64,000 nucleotides of DNA from NCBI GenBank assembly GCA_017308235.1, contig JAFKFL010000023.1, forward strand, positions 62,001 through 126,000, in the 5' to 3' direction. The first letter of the stretch is position 1, and every line of letters starts with the position of its first letter. This stretch comes from Alphaproteobacteria bacterium. Lineage in GTDB: Bacteria; Pseudomonadota; Alphaproteobacteria; Reyranellales; Reyranellaceae. Positions 1 through 8,566 of this stretch are shown in pieces. The position numbers and the translations under genes are program-made. The notes under the pieces are model-generated. The model saw only the letters and a list, made by a program, of their open reading frames with translations. It had not been told where the DNA came from and ran no database searches.

Positions 1-370
1 GCCGAGCCTCGACGATTCGCAGCAACTCACCAGCCTGACATCGCCCGACGACATCGCCGACTTCTATCTCACCTTGGGGGCGCCGATCGTGGCTCTGAAG
101 ATGTCGGCCGACGGCTGCCTGATCGCCACGGCGAAAGAACGCTTACGTATGCCGCCGCATCCCGTGACACTCGTCGACGCCACTGGCGCCGGCGACACGT
201 TCGACGGCAGCTTTTTGGCGCGGCTCCTTGCCGGCGACGACCTGCAGAGCGCGGCTCGCTACGCCAATGTCGCGGCGGCGCTTTCGACGCAGGGCTACGG
301 AGCCGTCACGCCCATCCCTCGGCGCGCCGACGTCCTCGCCGTGCTCAAGGGTGTGGCGAATTCCGTTTGA
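1..370 (+). CDS. PfkB-family sugar-acid kinase (2-keto-3-deoxygluconate kinase-like), C-terminal part
   Basis: Only the last 122 codons are in the window; the reading frame enters from the left edge at base 2. The fragment carries the PfkB signature DATGAGDTFDGSF, which holds the anion hole (GAGD) and the catalytic Asp. PfkB kinases phosphorylate sugars or sugar acids with ATP. The adjacent convergent KDPG aldolase gene suggests that the substrate is 2-keto-3-deoxygluconate, giving KDPG. That assignment is inferred from context; the family call is secure. The last 26 bp overlap the 3' end of the aldolase gene on the other strand. Confidence 0.85.
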   Translation, partial: PSLDDSQQLTSLTSPDDIADFYLTLGAPIVALKMSADGCLIATAKERLRMPPHPVTLVDATGAGDTFDGSFLARLLAGDDLQSAARYANVAAALSTQGYGAVTPIPRRADVLAVLKGVANSV

Positions 371-983
371 GTTGAGCAGCCGCAGCCGCCAGCTTCTCGA
401 TCTCGGCCCATCGCCCCGCCGCTACGGTGGCACGAGGCGCCACCCAGGATCCGCCGATGCAGACCACATTCGGCAAGCCGAGATAGCTCGGCGCATTCTC
501 CTGGTTGATGCCGCCGGTTGGACAGAACTGTATCTCCGGCAATGGTGCCGAGATGGCCCTGAGCCAAGCCGGTCCGCCAGACGTGTCGGCCGGGAAGAAT
601 TTCAGTAAACGGAACCCCCGTTCCGCAAGCGCCAACGCCTCCGATACGGTCTGCACGCCGGGCAGGAACGGCATGCCCGACTTCTCGATCGCGAGCGCCA
701 GAGCCGGCGTGCAGCCTGGACTGACGCCGAAGCGAGCACCTGCCCGCTGAGCCTGATCGAGTTGTGCTTCATTCAAGACGGTGCCCGCGCCCACGACCGC
801 ATCGGGTACGTCGGCGGCGATCGCCTTCAGCGCGTCGATCGCCGCTCGCGTACGCAAGGTGATTTCGAGGACGGGCAATCCGCCTTTCACGAGGGCTCGC
901 GCCAAGGGCACGGCGTCGGCTGTCTTTTCGATCGTCAGCACCGGAATGACCGGAGCGAGTGCCGCCACGGCCGCGATGTCCAT
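345..983 (-). CDS. eda: 2-dehydro-3-deoxyphosphogluconate (KDPG) aldolase
   Basis: 212 aa, the usual length for class I KDPG/KHG aldolases, which split KDPG into pyruvate and glyceraldehyde-3-phosphate. Visible family marks are Glu40 (LEITLRT), the GAGTV strand near 66-70, the SPGCTP loop near 88-93, the Schiff-base Lys128 in RLLKFFPAD and the phosphate-binding PTGG segment near the end. It is the last gene of a seven-gene minus-strand run, 2 bp after the SDR gene, and converges with the PfkB kinase gene. Together these suggest Entner-Doudoroff-type breakdown of a sugar acid. Confidence 0.93.
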   Translation of the reverse strand: MDIAAVAALAPVIPVLTIEKTADAVPLARALVKGGLPVLEITLRTRAAIDALKAIAADVPDAVVGAGTVLNEAQLDQAQRAGARFGVSPGCTPALALAIEKSGMPFLPGVQTVSEALALAERGFRLLKFFPADTSGGPAWLRAISAPLPEIQFCPTGGINQENAPSYLGLPNVVCIGGSWVAPRATVAAGRWAEIEKLAAAAAQLKRNSPHP

Positions 984-985
984 CG

Positions 986-1720
986 TCAGACGCTCCAGCC
1001 GCCATCGATCACGTTGATGCTGCCTGTCGTAAAGGCCGATTCGTCGCTGGCGAGATAGATCGCGAGGGCTGCAACCTCCTCGGCCGAACCGAAGCGGCCG
1101 GCCGGCTGGCGCTGCAGGAAGAACTGCCGCGCGTCGGCGCCGCCACCCAGCGCCGAGATGCGCTCGTCAAGCGATGGCGTCTGCACCGTGCCGGGGCAAA
1201 TCGCGTTGCAGCGGATCCCCTTGCTGACGTAATCGGCCGCGACCGATTTCGTGAGCCCGATCACCGCCGCCTTGGTCGTTCCATAGATGCAGCGCAGGGC
1301 CGCGCCCTTTATCGATGAGGCAGCGGACGACATGTTCACGATCGAGCCCTTGCCCTTGGCAAGCATGCCGGGCAGGAATGCCTGGATCGTCCAGAACATG
1401 CTTCGCACGTTCAGGTTGAAGGCGAATTGCCATTGCTCGTCAGTGGCGTCGAGCACCGCTCCGTGATGGACAAAGCCCGCGCAGTTGAAGAGCACGTCGG
1501 CCGAACCAACTTCCTTTGCAAGGGCGACGATGGCCTGCTTGTCCAGGACGTCGAGTTTTCGAGTTTGAATGCCCGCGGCATCCGCCAGGGGCTTGAGTTT
1601 CGACGCATCGACGTCTGTCGCCCAGACCGAGGCGCCTTCCTGCGCGAAAGCGCGGGCCGTCGCCAAGCCGATCCCCTGTCCCGCCGCGGTCACGACACAT
1701 ACCTTGCCCTTCAGTCGCAT
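986..1720 (-). CDS. SDR-family oxidoreductase, BDH2 / 2-keto-3-deoxy-sugar-acid dehydrogenase type
   Basis: 244 aa classical short-chain dehydrogenase. The cofactor motif TAAGQGIG is at 11-18, the NAG-type segment is NCAG at about 79-82, and the catalytic Tyr146 and Lys150 lie in IYGTTK. The sequence closely resembles BDH2/DHRS6-type enzymes (for example FVHHG, VRSMF, SDESAFTTG), which use NAD and act on hydroxyacids. Bacterial relatives oxidise 2-keto-3-deoxy-L-fuconate. Placement directly upstream of eda (2 bp) and next to a KDG-type kinase favours a sugar-acid substrate. Exact substrate unknown. Confidence 0.85.
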   Translation of the reverse strand: MRLKGKVCVVTAAGQGIGLATARAFAQEGASVWATDVDASKLKPLADAAGIQTRKLDVLDKQAIVALAKEVGSADVLFNCAGFVHHGAVLDATDEQWQFAFNLNVRSMFWTIQAFLPGMLAKGKGSIVNMSSAASSIKGAALRCIYGTTKAAVIGLTKSVAADYVSKGIRCNAICPGTVQTPSLDERISALGGGADARQFFLQRQPAGRFGSAEEVAALAIYLASDESAFTTGSINVIDGGWSV

Positions 1721-1733
1721 CCCTCACTCCGCT

Positions 1734-2702
1734 TCAGTTGATCAAGCCTTTTTCCTTATAGAACCTTTCCGCACCGCCATGCAGCGGAATGGAAATGCCG
1801 ACAAGCGCTGTATCCATTTGGATATCACGTGCCTTTGCCGGCCCGGAGTCCAGCAGCTTGCGGGTCGCCGGGCTCCAGAGCGCCATCGTGATCCTGTAGA
1901 TCAGATCATCCGGCTGCTTGCTCGAAGTGATCCAGAGCGCATGCACGCCGATCGTCGTGACGCCGCCGATACCCTTGTAGGCCCCAGCCGGGATCTCATC
2001 GGCGGCAAAGAATTTATGCCTGGCCGTCAGCTTCGCCGCCTCCGGGCCCGCGATCGGCACCAGGTCGAACCCCACGCTCCTTGCCAGGTCCGCGATCGTG
2101 CTTTGTGGCCAGCCGCTCACATTGAAGAAGGCGTCGAGCGTGCCGCCACGGAATTTGTCAGCCGCCTGCTGAACCGGCAGGTAGACAGGCTTGAGATCCC
2201 GCTCACCGAGGCCAAAGGCGGCAAGGATCATTCGCGCATCAGCCAGAGTGCCAGAACCTGGCTCGTCCAGCGACACGCGCTTGCCGCGAAGGTCAGCCAC
2301 GGATCGAATACCCGAGCCTTTACGCACGACAAGATGGATGCTCTCCGGATAGAGGTTCGCGATGGTGCGCAACGTCTCTGCGCGTGGCCTGCCCTCGTAA
2401 AGCCCCGTGCCACTGAACGCCCAATAGGCGACATCCGACTGCACGAACGCCGACTGGGCGCTGCCGGCGCCGACGGCCGCAGCATTGGCCACCGAGCCGC
2501 TTGAGACGATAGTCGTCGCCACTAGCGCCGAAGGTGAGTTGGAGGGACCGGAAATCGCGCTCGCGACAAGCCCACCGATTGGAAAATAAGCACCCGCCGT
2601 ACTGCCGGTCAGGATGCGAAAGTAAGTGGGCTCCTGCGCTTGCGCAGCGGCTATGCCGGCAAAACCGAATGCGCCAGCGAGGGCCGATCTGCGCGTGATC
2701 AT
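1734..2702 (-). CDS. TAXI-family TRAP transporter solute-binding protein
   Basis: 322 aa exported protein. The N-terminus (MITRRSALAGAFG, cleavage likely after AAAQA at about residue 22) resembles a Tat/Sec signal. The mature start FRILTGSTAGAYFPIGG is the hallmark of TAXI (TRAP-associated extracytoplasmic immunogenic) receptors, which bind organic acids in the periplasm for TRAP transport. No TRAP membrane subunit gene is present nearby, so it either works with permeases elsewhere or acts as an orphan receptor. It sits 13 bp upstream of the SDR gene and 19 bp downstream of the Sir2 gene, so it is probably co-transcribed with both. Confidence 0.88.
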   Translation of the reverse strand: MITRRSALAGAFGFAGIAAAQAQEPTYFRILTGSTAGAYFPIGGLVASAISGPSNSPSALVATTIVSSGSVANAAAVGAGSAQSAFVQSDVAYWAFSGTGLYEGRPRAETLRTIANLYPESIHLVVRKGSGIRSVADLRGKRVSLDEPGSGTLADARMILAAFGLGERDLKPVYLPVQQAADKFRGGTLDAFFNVSGWPQSTIADLARSVGFDLVPIAGPEAAKLTARHKFFAADEIPAGAYKGIGGVTTIGVHALWITSSKQPDDLIYRITMALWSPATRKLLDSGPAKARDIQMDTALVGISIPLHGGAERFYKEKGLIN

Positions 2703-2721
2703 GTTGCTTGAGACGGGCGAA

Positions 2722-3468
2722 CTAGTTGACGCCCACCACCCGGCTCATTGTTGGCCCGATCTCGGCATGGACGACAAGGTCGGCGCCATCATCCTGATCC
2801 GTGGGGTCGCGGTTGACGATCGCCAGCTTCGCGCCCTCGCGCTTGGCGATCTGCGGAAAGCCCGCCGCCGGATAGACGACAAGCGAACTGCCGAGCACAA
2901 TGAAAAGGTCGCACGACGTCGCCTCATGCTGGGCCCGTGCCATGGGGATCCCCGGCATCGCCTGGCCAAAGGAGATAGTCGCCGTCTTCACCAGTCCGTC
3001 GCACTTGTTGCAGATAGGCAACTCGCCCTTCTTGAGAAAAGCCTGCTTGATCGGTTCCAGTTCATGGCGCTGGCCGCAATCGAGGCAGCTCGCGTAGGTG
3101 GCATTGCCGTGAAGCTCAATGACCTTCGAATCGGGCACGCCCGACCGTTGATGAAGGCCATCGACATTCTGAGTGATGATGGCGCTCATGCGGCCCAGCT
3201 CGACCAGCTTGGCGAGCGCCCGATGGCCGGCATTGGGCTCTGCCTTCAGCACCGTCTCGTCGGTCGCGAACTTGCGCCGCCATGACTCCCGCCGCATCTC
3301 CTCCGAAGAAATGAAATCGTCGAAATAGATCGGCTGATACTTGGTCCAAATGCCGCCGGGCGAGCGAAAGTCTGGAATGCCCGACTCGGTCGAAATGCCC
3401 GCCCCGGTGAAAGCCACGATGCGCTCGGCCGAGGCGATCATGTCGTGCAATTGGCGGATATCGTCCAT
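2722..3468 (-). CDS. Sir2-family NAD-dependent protein deacylase
   Basis: 248 aa using the ATG at 3468, which is preceded by AGGAG at 7 nt spacing; a longer in-frame reading lacks a comparable ribosome site. NAD-binding motifs are GAGIS (22-26) and TQNVDGLH (99-106). The catalytic His120 lies in IELHGN. Zinc ligands are Cys128, Cys131, Cys153 and Cys156. These are complete for an active sirtuin, which removes acyl groups from lysines using NAD. It lies inside a catabolic operon between a DehI-like gene and a TAXI receptor gene, so it may control acylation of acyl-CoA enzymes (inference). Confidence 0.93.
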   Translation of the reverse strand: MDDIRQLHDMIASAERIVAFTGAGISTESGIPDFRSPGGIWTKYQPIYFDDFISSEEMRRESWRRKFATDETVLKAEPNAGHRALAKLVELGRMSAIITQNVDGLHQRSGVPDSKVIELHGNATYASCLDCGQRHELEPIKQAFLKKGELPICNKCDGLVKTATISFGQAMPGIPMARAQHEATSCDLFIVLGSSLVVYPAAGFPQIAKREGAKLAIVNRDPTDQDDGADLVVHAEIGPTMSRVVGVN

Positions 3469-3488
3469 GCGTTTCTCCTGCCACGCGA

Positions 3489-4304
3489 TCAAGGCAAAGG
3501 CACAACACCATTGTGCATAGAAACGCCCCCTCTGGCGACGCGGATCGCCCGGCAAATGGTCACCATCTTGCCGATCGCCGCATCCACGAATGCCGACACG
3601 CTGGTCTCGATTTCGGATGCTCGCGGTGACCGGTCGGCGGCGATGGCACGAGCAAGGAGACTGGCCTGCTCGTAGGCCATCCTTTTGTTGGCATCGATTG
3701 ACCGAGCGAGCGAACCGTCCGCCTCGACCAGAGCAAGAGCCGCTTCGAGTTTGTGCAGAAAGCCGGGCGCATGCGCGAGATGCCGGTACATGCTGGCCAG
3801 GATGACTTGCCGCGGATCGCCGAAACGATTGAGCCGCAACACGCACGCCCATGTCTCCGCCGGCGTATCTTCCTCCAGGGCGAGCTTGGGCAGGACCAGG
3901 TCTGGCGCCGGCAGGCGCGGTCCCGCCTCTGGGCCGCCTTTTGCCGCAACCTCACCGCGCAGCCAGGTCGTAAGGGCACCGAGCGCGAAAAGGTTGATCG
4001 TGTTGGAGTGATCGTAACTCGCCAGAACGGCGTCGACACTTGGCGGCTGCTCGCCCGCGAGCGAGGTCAGCACCGGCAGCGTCATGCGCGTCCTGAACGT
4101 CACCGCGGCACGATCGACCATGCCTTGCGCGTAAAGAGGTTTTACGGCCGACCAGGTCCAGGGCAGCGCACCGTCGATCGTGGCGAGATGACGCCACACG
4201 AGGTTGACGACCCGAACTCCGACAGTGACGCGGATGTCGTCGAAAATCTCCGCAGTCTCGCCGGTCGCCGCAGCTTCGGCGATGGCGGGAAAGGGATCGG
4301 CCAA
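3489..4304 (-). CDS. DehI-like (halocarboxylic acid dehydrogenase/dehalogenase family) protein
   Basis: About 271 aa from a TTG start 4 nt after the crotonase stop; an ATG at 4391 would give 300 aa but would overlap that gene by 83 bp. The N-terminal pattern FPAIAEAAATGETAEIF followed by DDIRVT and VVNLVWRHLA resembles the group I haloacid dehalogenase DehI, which has a tandem all-helical fold. Whether it dehalogenates is unknown; many family members are annotated only by similarity. It is translationally close to the crotonase upstream and 20 bp from the Sir2 gene downstream. Confidence 0.6.
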   Translation of the reverse strand: MADPFPAIAEAAATGETAEIFDDIRVTVGVRVVNLVWRHLATIDGALPWTWSAVKPLYAQGMVDRAAVTFRTRMTLPVLTSLAGEQPPSVDAVLASYDHSNTINLFALGALTTWLRGEVAAKGGPEAGPRLPAPDLVLPKLALEEDTPAETWACVLRLNRFGDPRQVILASMYRHLAHAPGFLHKLEAALALVEADGSLARSIDANKRMAYEQASLLARAIAADRSPRASEIETSVSAFVDAAIGKMVTICRAIRVARGGVSMHNGVVPLP

Positions 4305-4308
4305 GCGC

Positions 4309-5103
4309 TCAACGGCCCTTGAAGACGGGCTTGCGCTTTTCCATGAAGGCGCGGCGGCCTTCGACGTAATCCTCGGAGGCGAAGCATTCACCGACGAGCT
4401 GCGCCACGCTGTGGAGGTCGGGTTTGCTGTCCAGCCGCGTCAGCTCCTCAACGGTGCGCTTCACCGCATGCATGGTGAGCGGTGCATTGGCGCCGATCTG
4501 CTTGCAGTAGTCGTCGACATAAGCGTCGAGTTCGGCATCCGGGACGACGCGATTGACGAGGCCCATTGCCAGCGCCTCCTGCGCACTGAACTGCCGGCCG
4601 GTATAAAAGATCTCCTTGGCGAAGGACGGGCCGACGACGTTCATCAGCGTCTGGATCCCCGCCGCACGGTAGCCGAGGCCGAGCTTGGCGGCCGGCACCG
4701 CGAATTTGGCATTGTCCGAGGCGATCCGAATGTCACAGGTGAGCGCGATCGCCACACCGCCGCCCATACAGTACCCGCGGATGCGCGCGATGGTCGGCTT
4801 GGAGAACTTGACCAAGCGGGAGTTCGCGACCTCACCGATCTTGTCGTAGTGCGCCACCTGTTCGGGCGTGGCCCGCGCCTGCTCGAACTCGGAGATGTCG
4901 GCGCCGGAGACGAAGGCTTTGTCACCCGCGCCCGTGACGACCATGACGCGGATCGCGGGATCCCTCTCGAAGTCTTCGAGGATCACGGGAATGGCTTCCC
5001 ACATGTCGGATGAAGTGGCGTTGTGCCGCTCGGGCTTGTTGAAGACAAGACGGCCGATCGGGCCGTCCTTCTCCGCAATCATCCGCGGTGTGGGGCTGAT
5101 CAT
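4309..5103 (-). CDS. Enoyl-CoA hydratase/isomerase (crotonase) family protein lacking both classical glutamates
   Basis: 264 aa, typical crotonase length. Oxyanion-hole motifs are present (FVSGADI at 64-70 and GGG at 114-116). The two catalytic glutamates of classical enoyl-CoA hydratase are replaced: the E144 position is Ala118 (GGGVAIAL) and the E164 position is Ala138 (FAVPAAKLG). It therefore binds acyl-CoA but is unlikely to be a standard hydratase; isomerase, hydrolase or decarboxylase-like chemistry is possible. It sits 9 bp downstream of a CoA-transferase gene, which could supply its CoA ester. Confidence 0.88.
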   Translation of the reverse strand: MISPTPRMIAEKDGPIGRLVFNKPERHNATSSDMWEAIPVILEDFERDPAIRVMVVTGAGDKAFVSGADISEFEQARATPEQVAHYDKIGEVANSRLVKFSKPTIARIRGYCMGGGVAIALTCDIRIASDNAKFAVPAAKLGLGYRAAGIQTLMNVVGPSFAKEIFYTGRQFSAQEALAMGLVNRVVPDAELDAYVDDYCKQIGANAPLTMHAVKRTVEELTRLDSKPDLHSVAQLVGECFASEDYVEGRRAFMEKRKPVFKGR

Positions 5104-5112
5104 ATGGCCTCC

Positions 5113-6297
5113 TCAGATCACGCCGCGCTTGCGGAAATCCGCGATGGCGCCGGTATCGTAGCCGTACTCCTTCAGCACTTCGTCCGTATGCACGCCCTGC
5201 TCCGGCGTGGCCGACCGCATCTCGAAGGGTGTGCGGTTCATGTTGATCGCCTGGCCGATCACCTCGATGTCGCCGAGTTTGGGCGACTTCACAGGGTGCG
5301 CCATCTTGAGGTGCTTGACCTGCGGATCATCGAACATCTCGTCCATCTTATAGATGGGACCCGCCGGTACACCGGCATCATTGAGAAGCTTGACGAGATC
5401 GGCGCTGGCGAAGCGCTCCGTGCGCTTGCCGATCTCCTCGTTCAACGCATCGCGATTTGCCGCACGCGCCTTGTCGGTCGCGAAGCGTTCGTTCGTCTCC
5501 AGCTCAGGTGCTTCGATCGCCTTGCAAAAGCGTTTGTAGATGTGGCCACCGGAGGCCGCGATGTTGATGTAGCCGTCCTTGGTCTTGAAGACGCCGGTCG
5601 GGATCGATGTCGGATGGTTGTTTCCAGCCTGCCCCGGAACATCTTTCGCAATGGTCCAGCGTGCGGCCTGAAAGTCGCACATGGAGATCATGGCCTGCAG
5701 GAGCGAGGTCGAAATCCACTGTCCCTGCCCCGAGCTGTCACGCTCCAGGAGTGCGATCAGAATGCCGATGGCGCAGTGGAGGCCCGCACCCACATCGGCG
5801 ACGGCGATCCCGGCCCGCACGGGACCCTGCCCCGGCATGCCGGTCACCCACATCATGCCGCCCATGCCCTGGGCGATCTGGTCGAAGCCCGCGCGCTCGG
5901 CGTACGGCCCGTCCTGTCCGAACCCTGAGATCGAGCCCAGCACGATCCGCGGATTCACCTTCTTCAGGCTCTCGTAGTCGATGCCCAATCGGAACTTCAC
6001 ATCGGCGCGGTAGTTCTCGACCACAACGTCGGCCTTTTCCACGAGCTTCATGAAGACGGCGCGGCCGTCCGGCTCCTTGAGGTTCAAGGTGATCGACCGC
6101 TTGTTGCGGTGAAGGTTCTGGAAATCAGGTCCGTGACGCGGACCGCCCATGTCCATGTCGCCCGCGCCCGGCGGCATCTCGATCTTGATGACGTTGGCGC
6201 CCCAGTCGGCGAAATAGCGCACCGCTGTCGGGCCGGCGCGCACCCGCGTCAGATCGAGCACGGTAAAGCGGGCAAGCGGTCCTGCGGTCATCGTCAT
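5113..6297 (-). CDS. CaiB/BaiF (family III) CoA-transferase
   Basis: 394 aa starting at the ATG at 6297 (a second ATG lies 6 nt inside). Family III CoA-transferases move CoA between carboxylic acids through an aspartyl-CoA intermediate; the likely nucleophile is Asp139 in AGFDQIAQG. Other family marks are VLDLTRVRAGP near the N-terminus, GANVIKIE, NKRSITLNL and VVVENYR. It is the first gene of the seven-gene minus-strand run and probably activates the acid processed by the following crotonase-like protein. Only 21 bp separate its start from the divergent methyltransferase gene, so its promoter must overlap that gene. Confidence 0.92.
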   Translation of the reverse strand: MTMTAGPLARFTVLDLTRVRAGPTAVRYFADWGANVIKIEMPPGAGDMDMGGPRHGPDFQNLHRNKRSITLNLKEPDGRAVFMKLVEKADVVVENYRADVKFRLGIDYESLKKVNPRIVLGSISGFGQDGPYAERAGFDQIAQGMGGMMWVTGMPGQGPVRAGIAVADVGAGLHCAIGILIALLERDSSGQGQWISTSLLQAMISMCDFQAARWTIAKDVPGQAGNNHPTSIPTGVFKTKDGYINIAASGGHIYKRFCKAIEAPELETNERFATDKARAANRDALNEEIGKRTERFASADLVKLLNDAGVPAGPIYKMDEMFDDPQVKHLKMAHPVKSPKLGDIEVIGQAINMNRTPFEMRSATPEQGVHTDEVLKEYGYDTGAIADFRKRGVI

Positions 6298-6318
6298 ACT
6301 CTTGTTGCAGACATACAG

Positions 6319-6945
6319 ATGCGTACCATGCCGAACATGTCTCCTGACGACAAGGCGGCGGGCTGGGCAGCCTACTATCAGCAACTGCGCGATCGGCCGC
6401 CCCGGCGGACTCTGCTGGCCGCGCTGGATCGCTTCGGTGAGCCGCCTGCCGATGCACTTGCAGTTGACCTTGGCTGCGGTGATGGCCGAGATGTCGTCGA
6501 AATTCTGCGACGCGGTTGGAGTGTCGTCGCCATCGATGCCGAACCGGAAGCACTTCGCCAGCTTTCCGCCCGAAATCTGCCCGGCGCCGAGCGCCTGACA
6601 CAAGTATTAGCACGCCTGGAGGAGGTTCCGCTGCCGATCGGCCTGCAGCTGGTGAATTCGAGTTTTGCCATGCCGCTTTGCGAGCCGGAGCGTTTTCGCG
6701 ATCTATGGTCGCGGATCCGCGAAGCTTTGCCAGCCGGCGGCAGGTTCTGCGGCCAATGGTACGGCGTACGTGACTCCTGGCGAGGCCGGACGGGAATGAC
6801 GTTCCTCGAGCGCGCCGAAGCAGAGGCGATGCTGGACGGCCTCGATGTCGAGATGTTCGAGGAAGAAGAAGCCGACGGCGTCACGCCGCGCGGCAAAGCC
6901 AAGCACTGGCATATCTTCCATGTCGTGGCGCGCAAGTCCGGCTAG
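6319..6945 (+). CDS. Class I SAM-dependent methyltransferase
   Basis: 208 aa from the first of three in-frame ATGs (6319, 6328, 6337); none has a strong ribosome site, so the start is uncertain. The SAM-binding motif I is VDLGCGDGRDVVEIL, followed by VVAIDAEPEAL (motif II acidic residue), as in TehB/UbiE-like class I enzymes. The substrate cannot be told. It reads divergently from the CoA-transferase gene with almost no spacer and is followed by a palindromic repeat. Confidence 0.8.
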   Translation: MRTMPNMSPDDKAAGWAAYYQQLRDRPPRRTLLAALDRFGEPPADALAVDLGCGDGRDVVEILRRGWSVVAIDAEPEALRQLSARNLPGAERLTQVLARLEEVPLPIGLQLVNSSFAMPLCEPERFRDLWSRIREALPAGGRFCGQWYGVRDSWRGRTGMTFLERAEAEAMLDGLDVEMFEEEEADGVTPRGKAKHWHIFHVVARKSG

Positions 6946-6950
6946 CATCA

Positions 6951-7078
6951 CCTCATCCTGAGGAGCGTCGCATAGCGACGCGTCTCGATGGGAACGCGCA
7001 CGGTGTTGTTGCCACCCTTCGAGACGCGGGCCGGAGCCTGCGCCGAGCGCAGCGAGGGGGCCGCTCCTCAGGGTGAGG
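6951..7078. repeat. Nested palindromic intergenic repeat (REP-like)
   Basis: Outer 16-nt arms at 6951-6966 (CCTCATCCTGAGGAGC) and 7063-7078 pair with one mismatch. Inner 13-nt arms at 6980-6992 and 7015-7027 (GCGTCTCGATGGG against CCCTTCGAGACGC) pair with one mismatch. Two small hairpins lie between the outer and inner arms: CGTCGC-ATA-GCGACG at 6966-6980 and CTGCGC-CGA-GCGCAG at 7038-7052. Elements with these ends are recalled as a common dispersed repeat class in alphaproteobacterial genomes; copy number cannot be checked here. It fills the gap between the methyltransferase and the MmgE/PrpD gene and could also act as a terminator. Confidence 0.75.
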
Positions 7079-7164
7079 CGGTGCTGTCGCCGCACGGTAT
7101 GCCCTAGTAGACAAGGCGATCCGGTTTTCCGACACTCCGGCCGTCGACATCCATTGGAGGCACC

Positions 7165-8556
7165 ATGGCCGCCGCGCAATCTTCTGTCGCGTCGCGTGAC
7201 GTACCCGTCACGGCGGAAATCGCCAAGCACGCAGCCCATCTCAGCTGGCGCGATTTGCCGGATGACCTGATCGAACGCACCAAGCAGTGCCTCCTCGATT
7301 GGTTCGCCGTAACCGTCCCTGGAGCGCAGGACGAGCTGACGAACATCCTGGTCGCCGAGGCGATCGAGGACGGTATTTCAGGCAATGCCAGCCTGGTCGG
7401 CCGGCGTGAGAAGACATCGCCCTCGTCGGCAGCCCTCATCAACGGCGCAGCGAGCCACGCCCTCGACTACGACGACGTGAACTTCTCCATGGGCGGCCAT
7501 CCGACCGTGACGGTCGTGCCAGCCCTGCTGGCGCTCGGCGAGCAGATGAAGGCGCCGGGGCGACTCTTCATCGAAAGCTTTGTGGCCGGCTACGAGACCT
7601 CGGGGCGCGTCGGTCGCCTGGTGTCACCCAGCCATTATGAGAAGGGCTTCCATGTCACGGGTACCGTCGGCTCCTTCTCCGCCGCGGCCGCTGCCGGCCG
7701 CATGCTGGGGCTGAGTGAGAAGCAGCTTGCCGTCGCCTTCGGCATTGCCGCCACCCAGGCTGCCGGGTTGAAGTCGAACTTCGGTACGATGTGCAAACCG
7801 TTGCATGCCGGCACAGCCTCGGAGCATGGCTTGCGCGCGGCGCGCCTTGCGGCCAAGGGCTTCACCGCACGCAGCGATTCATTGGAATGCGACCAAGGTT
7901 TCGCTTCCTCGCAAAGCGACCATCTCGACACGGCGTCAGCGCTCGGCGAGCCGCCATCGGGTTGGCACCTGCGCAACAATCTCTTCAAGTATCACGCCGC
8001 CTGCTACCTGACGCACGCGCCGATCGAGTGCGCCAAGGAGATCCGGCTGAAGAGCAATTTCCCGCCGGAGCGGGTCCAGAAGATCCTGTTGCGGATCGAC
8101 TCGGGCGCCGACCGGGTTTGCAACATCCCGCACCCCACGACCGGGCTCGAAGCGAAATTCTCGCTCCGGCAGACAGTGGCGATGGCCATCGCGGGCGTCG
8201 ACACCGCCAATCTCGCCTCCTATACGGAGGCGGTCACCCAGGAGCCCCGCATCAAGACGTTGCGCGACAAGATGGCCATCGAATTCACGCCGAACTGGAG
8301 GCATTCGCTGGCCGAGATGGCGATCCAGCTCGACGATGGCACCACAATCGAAGCCAAGCATGATTCGGGTATCCCGTGGGCCGATATCGGCAAGCAGCGC
8401 CGCGCGCTCGAGACCAAGTTCGACAGCCTGGTCGCGCCCGTGCTGGGAGCCGCCGGCGCCAAGCGACTGCACGACGTCATTGACCGGATCGATAGCCTCG
8501 CCGACGTGGGCGAACTTGCCCGGGCTTCAGTAACCCAGGCCTCAGCAAGGAGTTGA
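7165..8556 (+). CDS. MmgE/PrpD family protein
   Basis: 463 aa with a clear ribosome site (TTGGAGG, 4 nt before the ATG). The family includes 2-methylcitrate dehydratase, cis-aconitate decarboxylase and iminodisuccinate epimerase, all acting on small di- or tricarboxylates. Typical segments are LDWFAVTVPGA near the N-terminus, ALINGAASHALDYDD, GFHVTGTVG and PLHAGTASEHGLRAA. The first gene of a six-gene plus-strand acyl-CoA cluster. In itaconate-degrading clusters a PrpD-like gene occupies the same neighbourhood, so a C5-dicarboxylate substrate is plausible but not shown. Confidence 0.9.
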   Translation: MAAAQSSVASRDVPVTAEIAKHAAHLSWRDLPDDLIERTKQCLLDWFAVTVPGAQDELTNILVAEAIEDGISGNASLVGRREKTSPSSAALINGAASHALDYDDVNFSMGGHPTVTVVPALLALGEQMKAPGRLFIESFVAGYETSGRVGRLVSPSHYEKGFHVTGTVGSFSAAAAAGRMLGLSEKQLAVAFGIAATQAAGLKSNFGTMCKPLHAGTASEHGLRAARLAAKGFTARSDSLECDQGFASSQSDHLDTASALGEPPSGWHLRNNLFKYHAACYLTHAPIECAKEIRLKSNFPPERVQKILLRIDSGADRVCNIPHPTTGLEAKFSLRQTVAMAIAGVDTANLASYTEAVTQEPRIKTLRDKMAIEFTPNWRHSLAEMAIQLDDGTTIEAKHDSGIPWADIGKQRRALETKFDSLVAPVLGAAGAKRLHDVIDRIDSLADVGELARASVTQASARS

Positions 8557-8566
8557 TGGAGAGAGA

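Noticed and set aside
5113..6603. Longer 496-aa reading of the CoA-transferase
   Set aside because: The extension crosses the divergent methyltransferase; family N-terminus begins right after the ATG at 6297.
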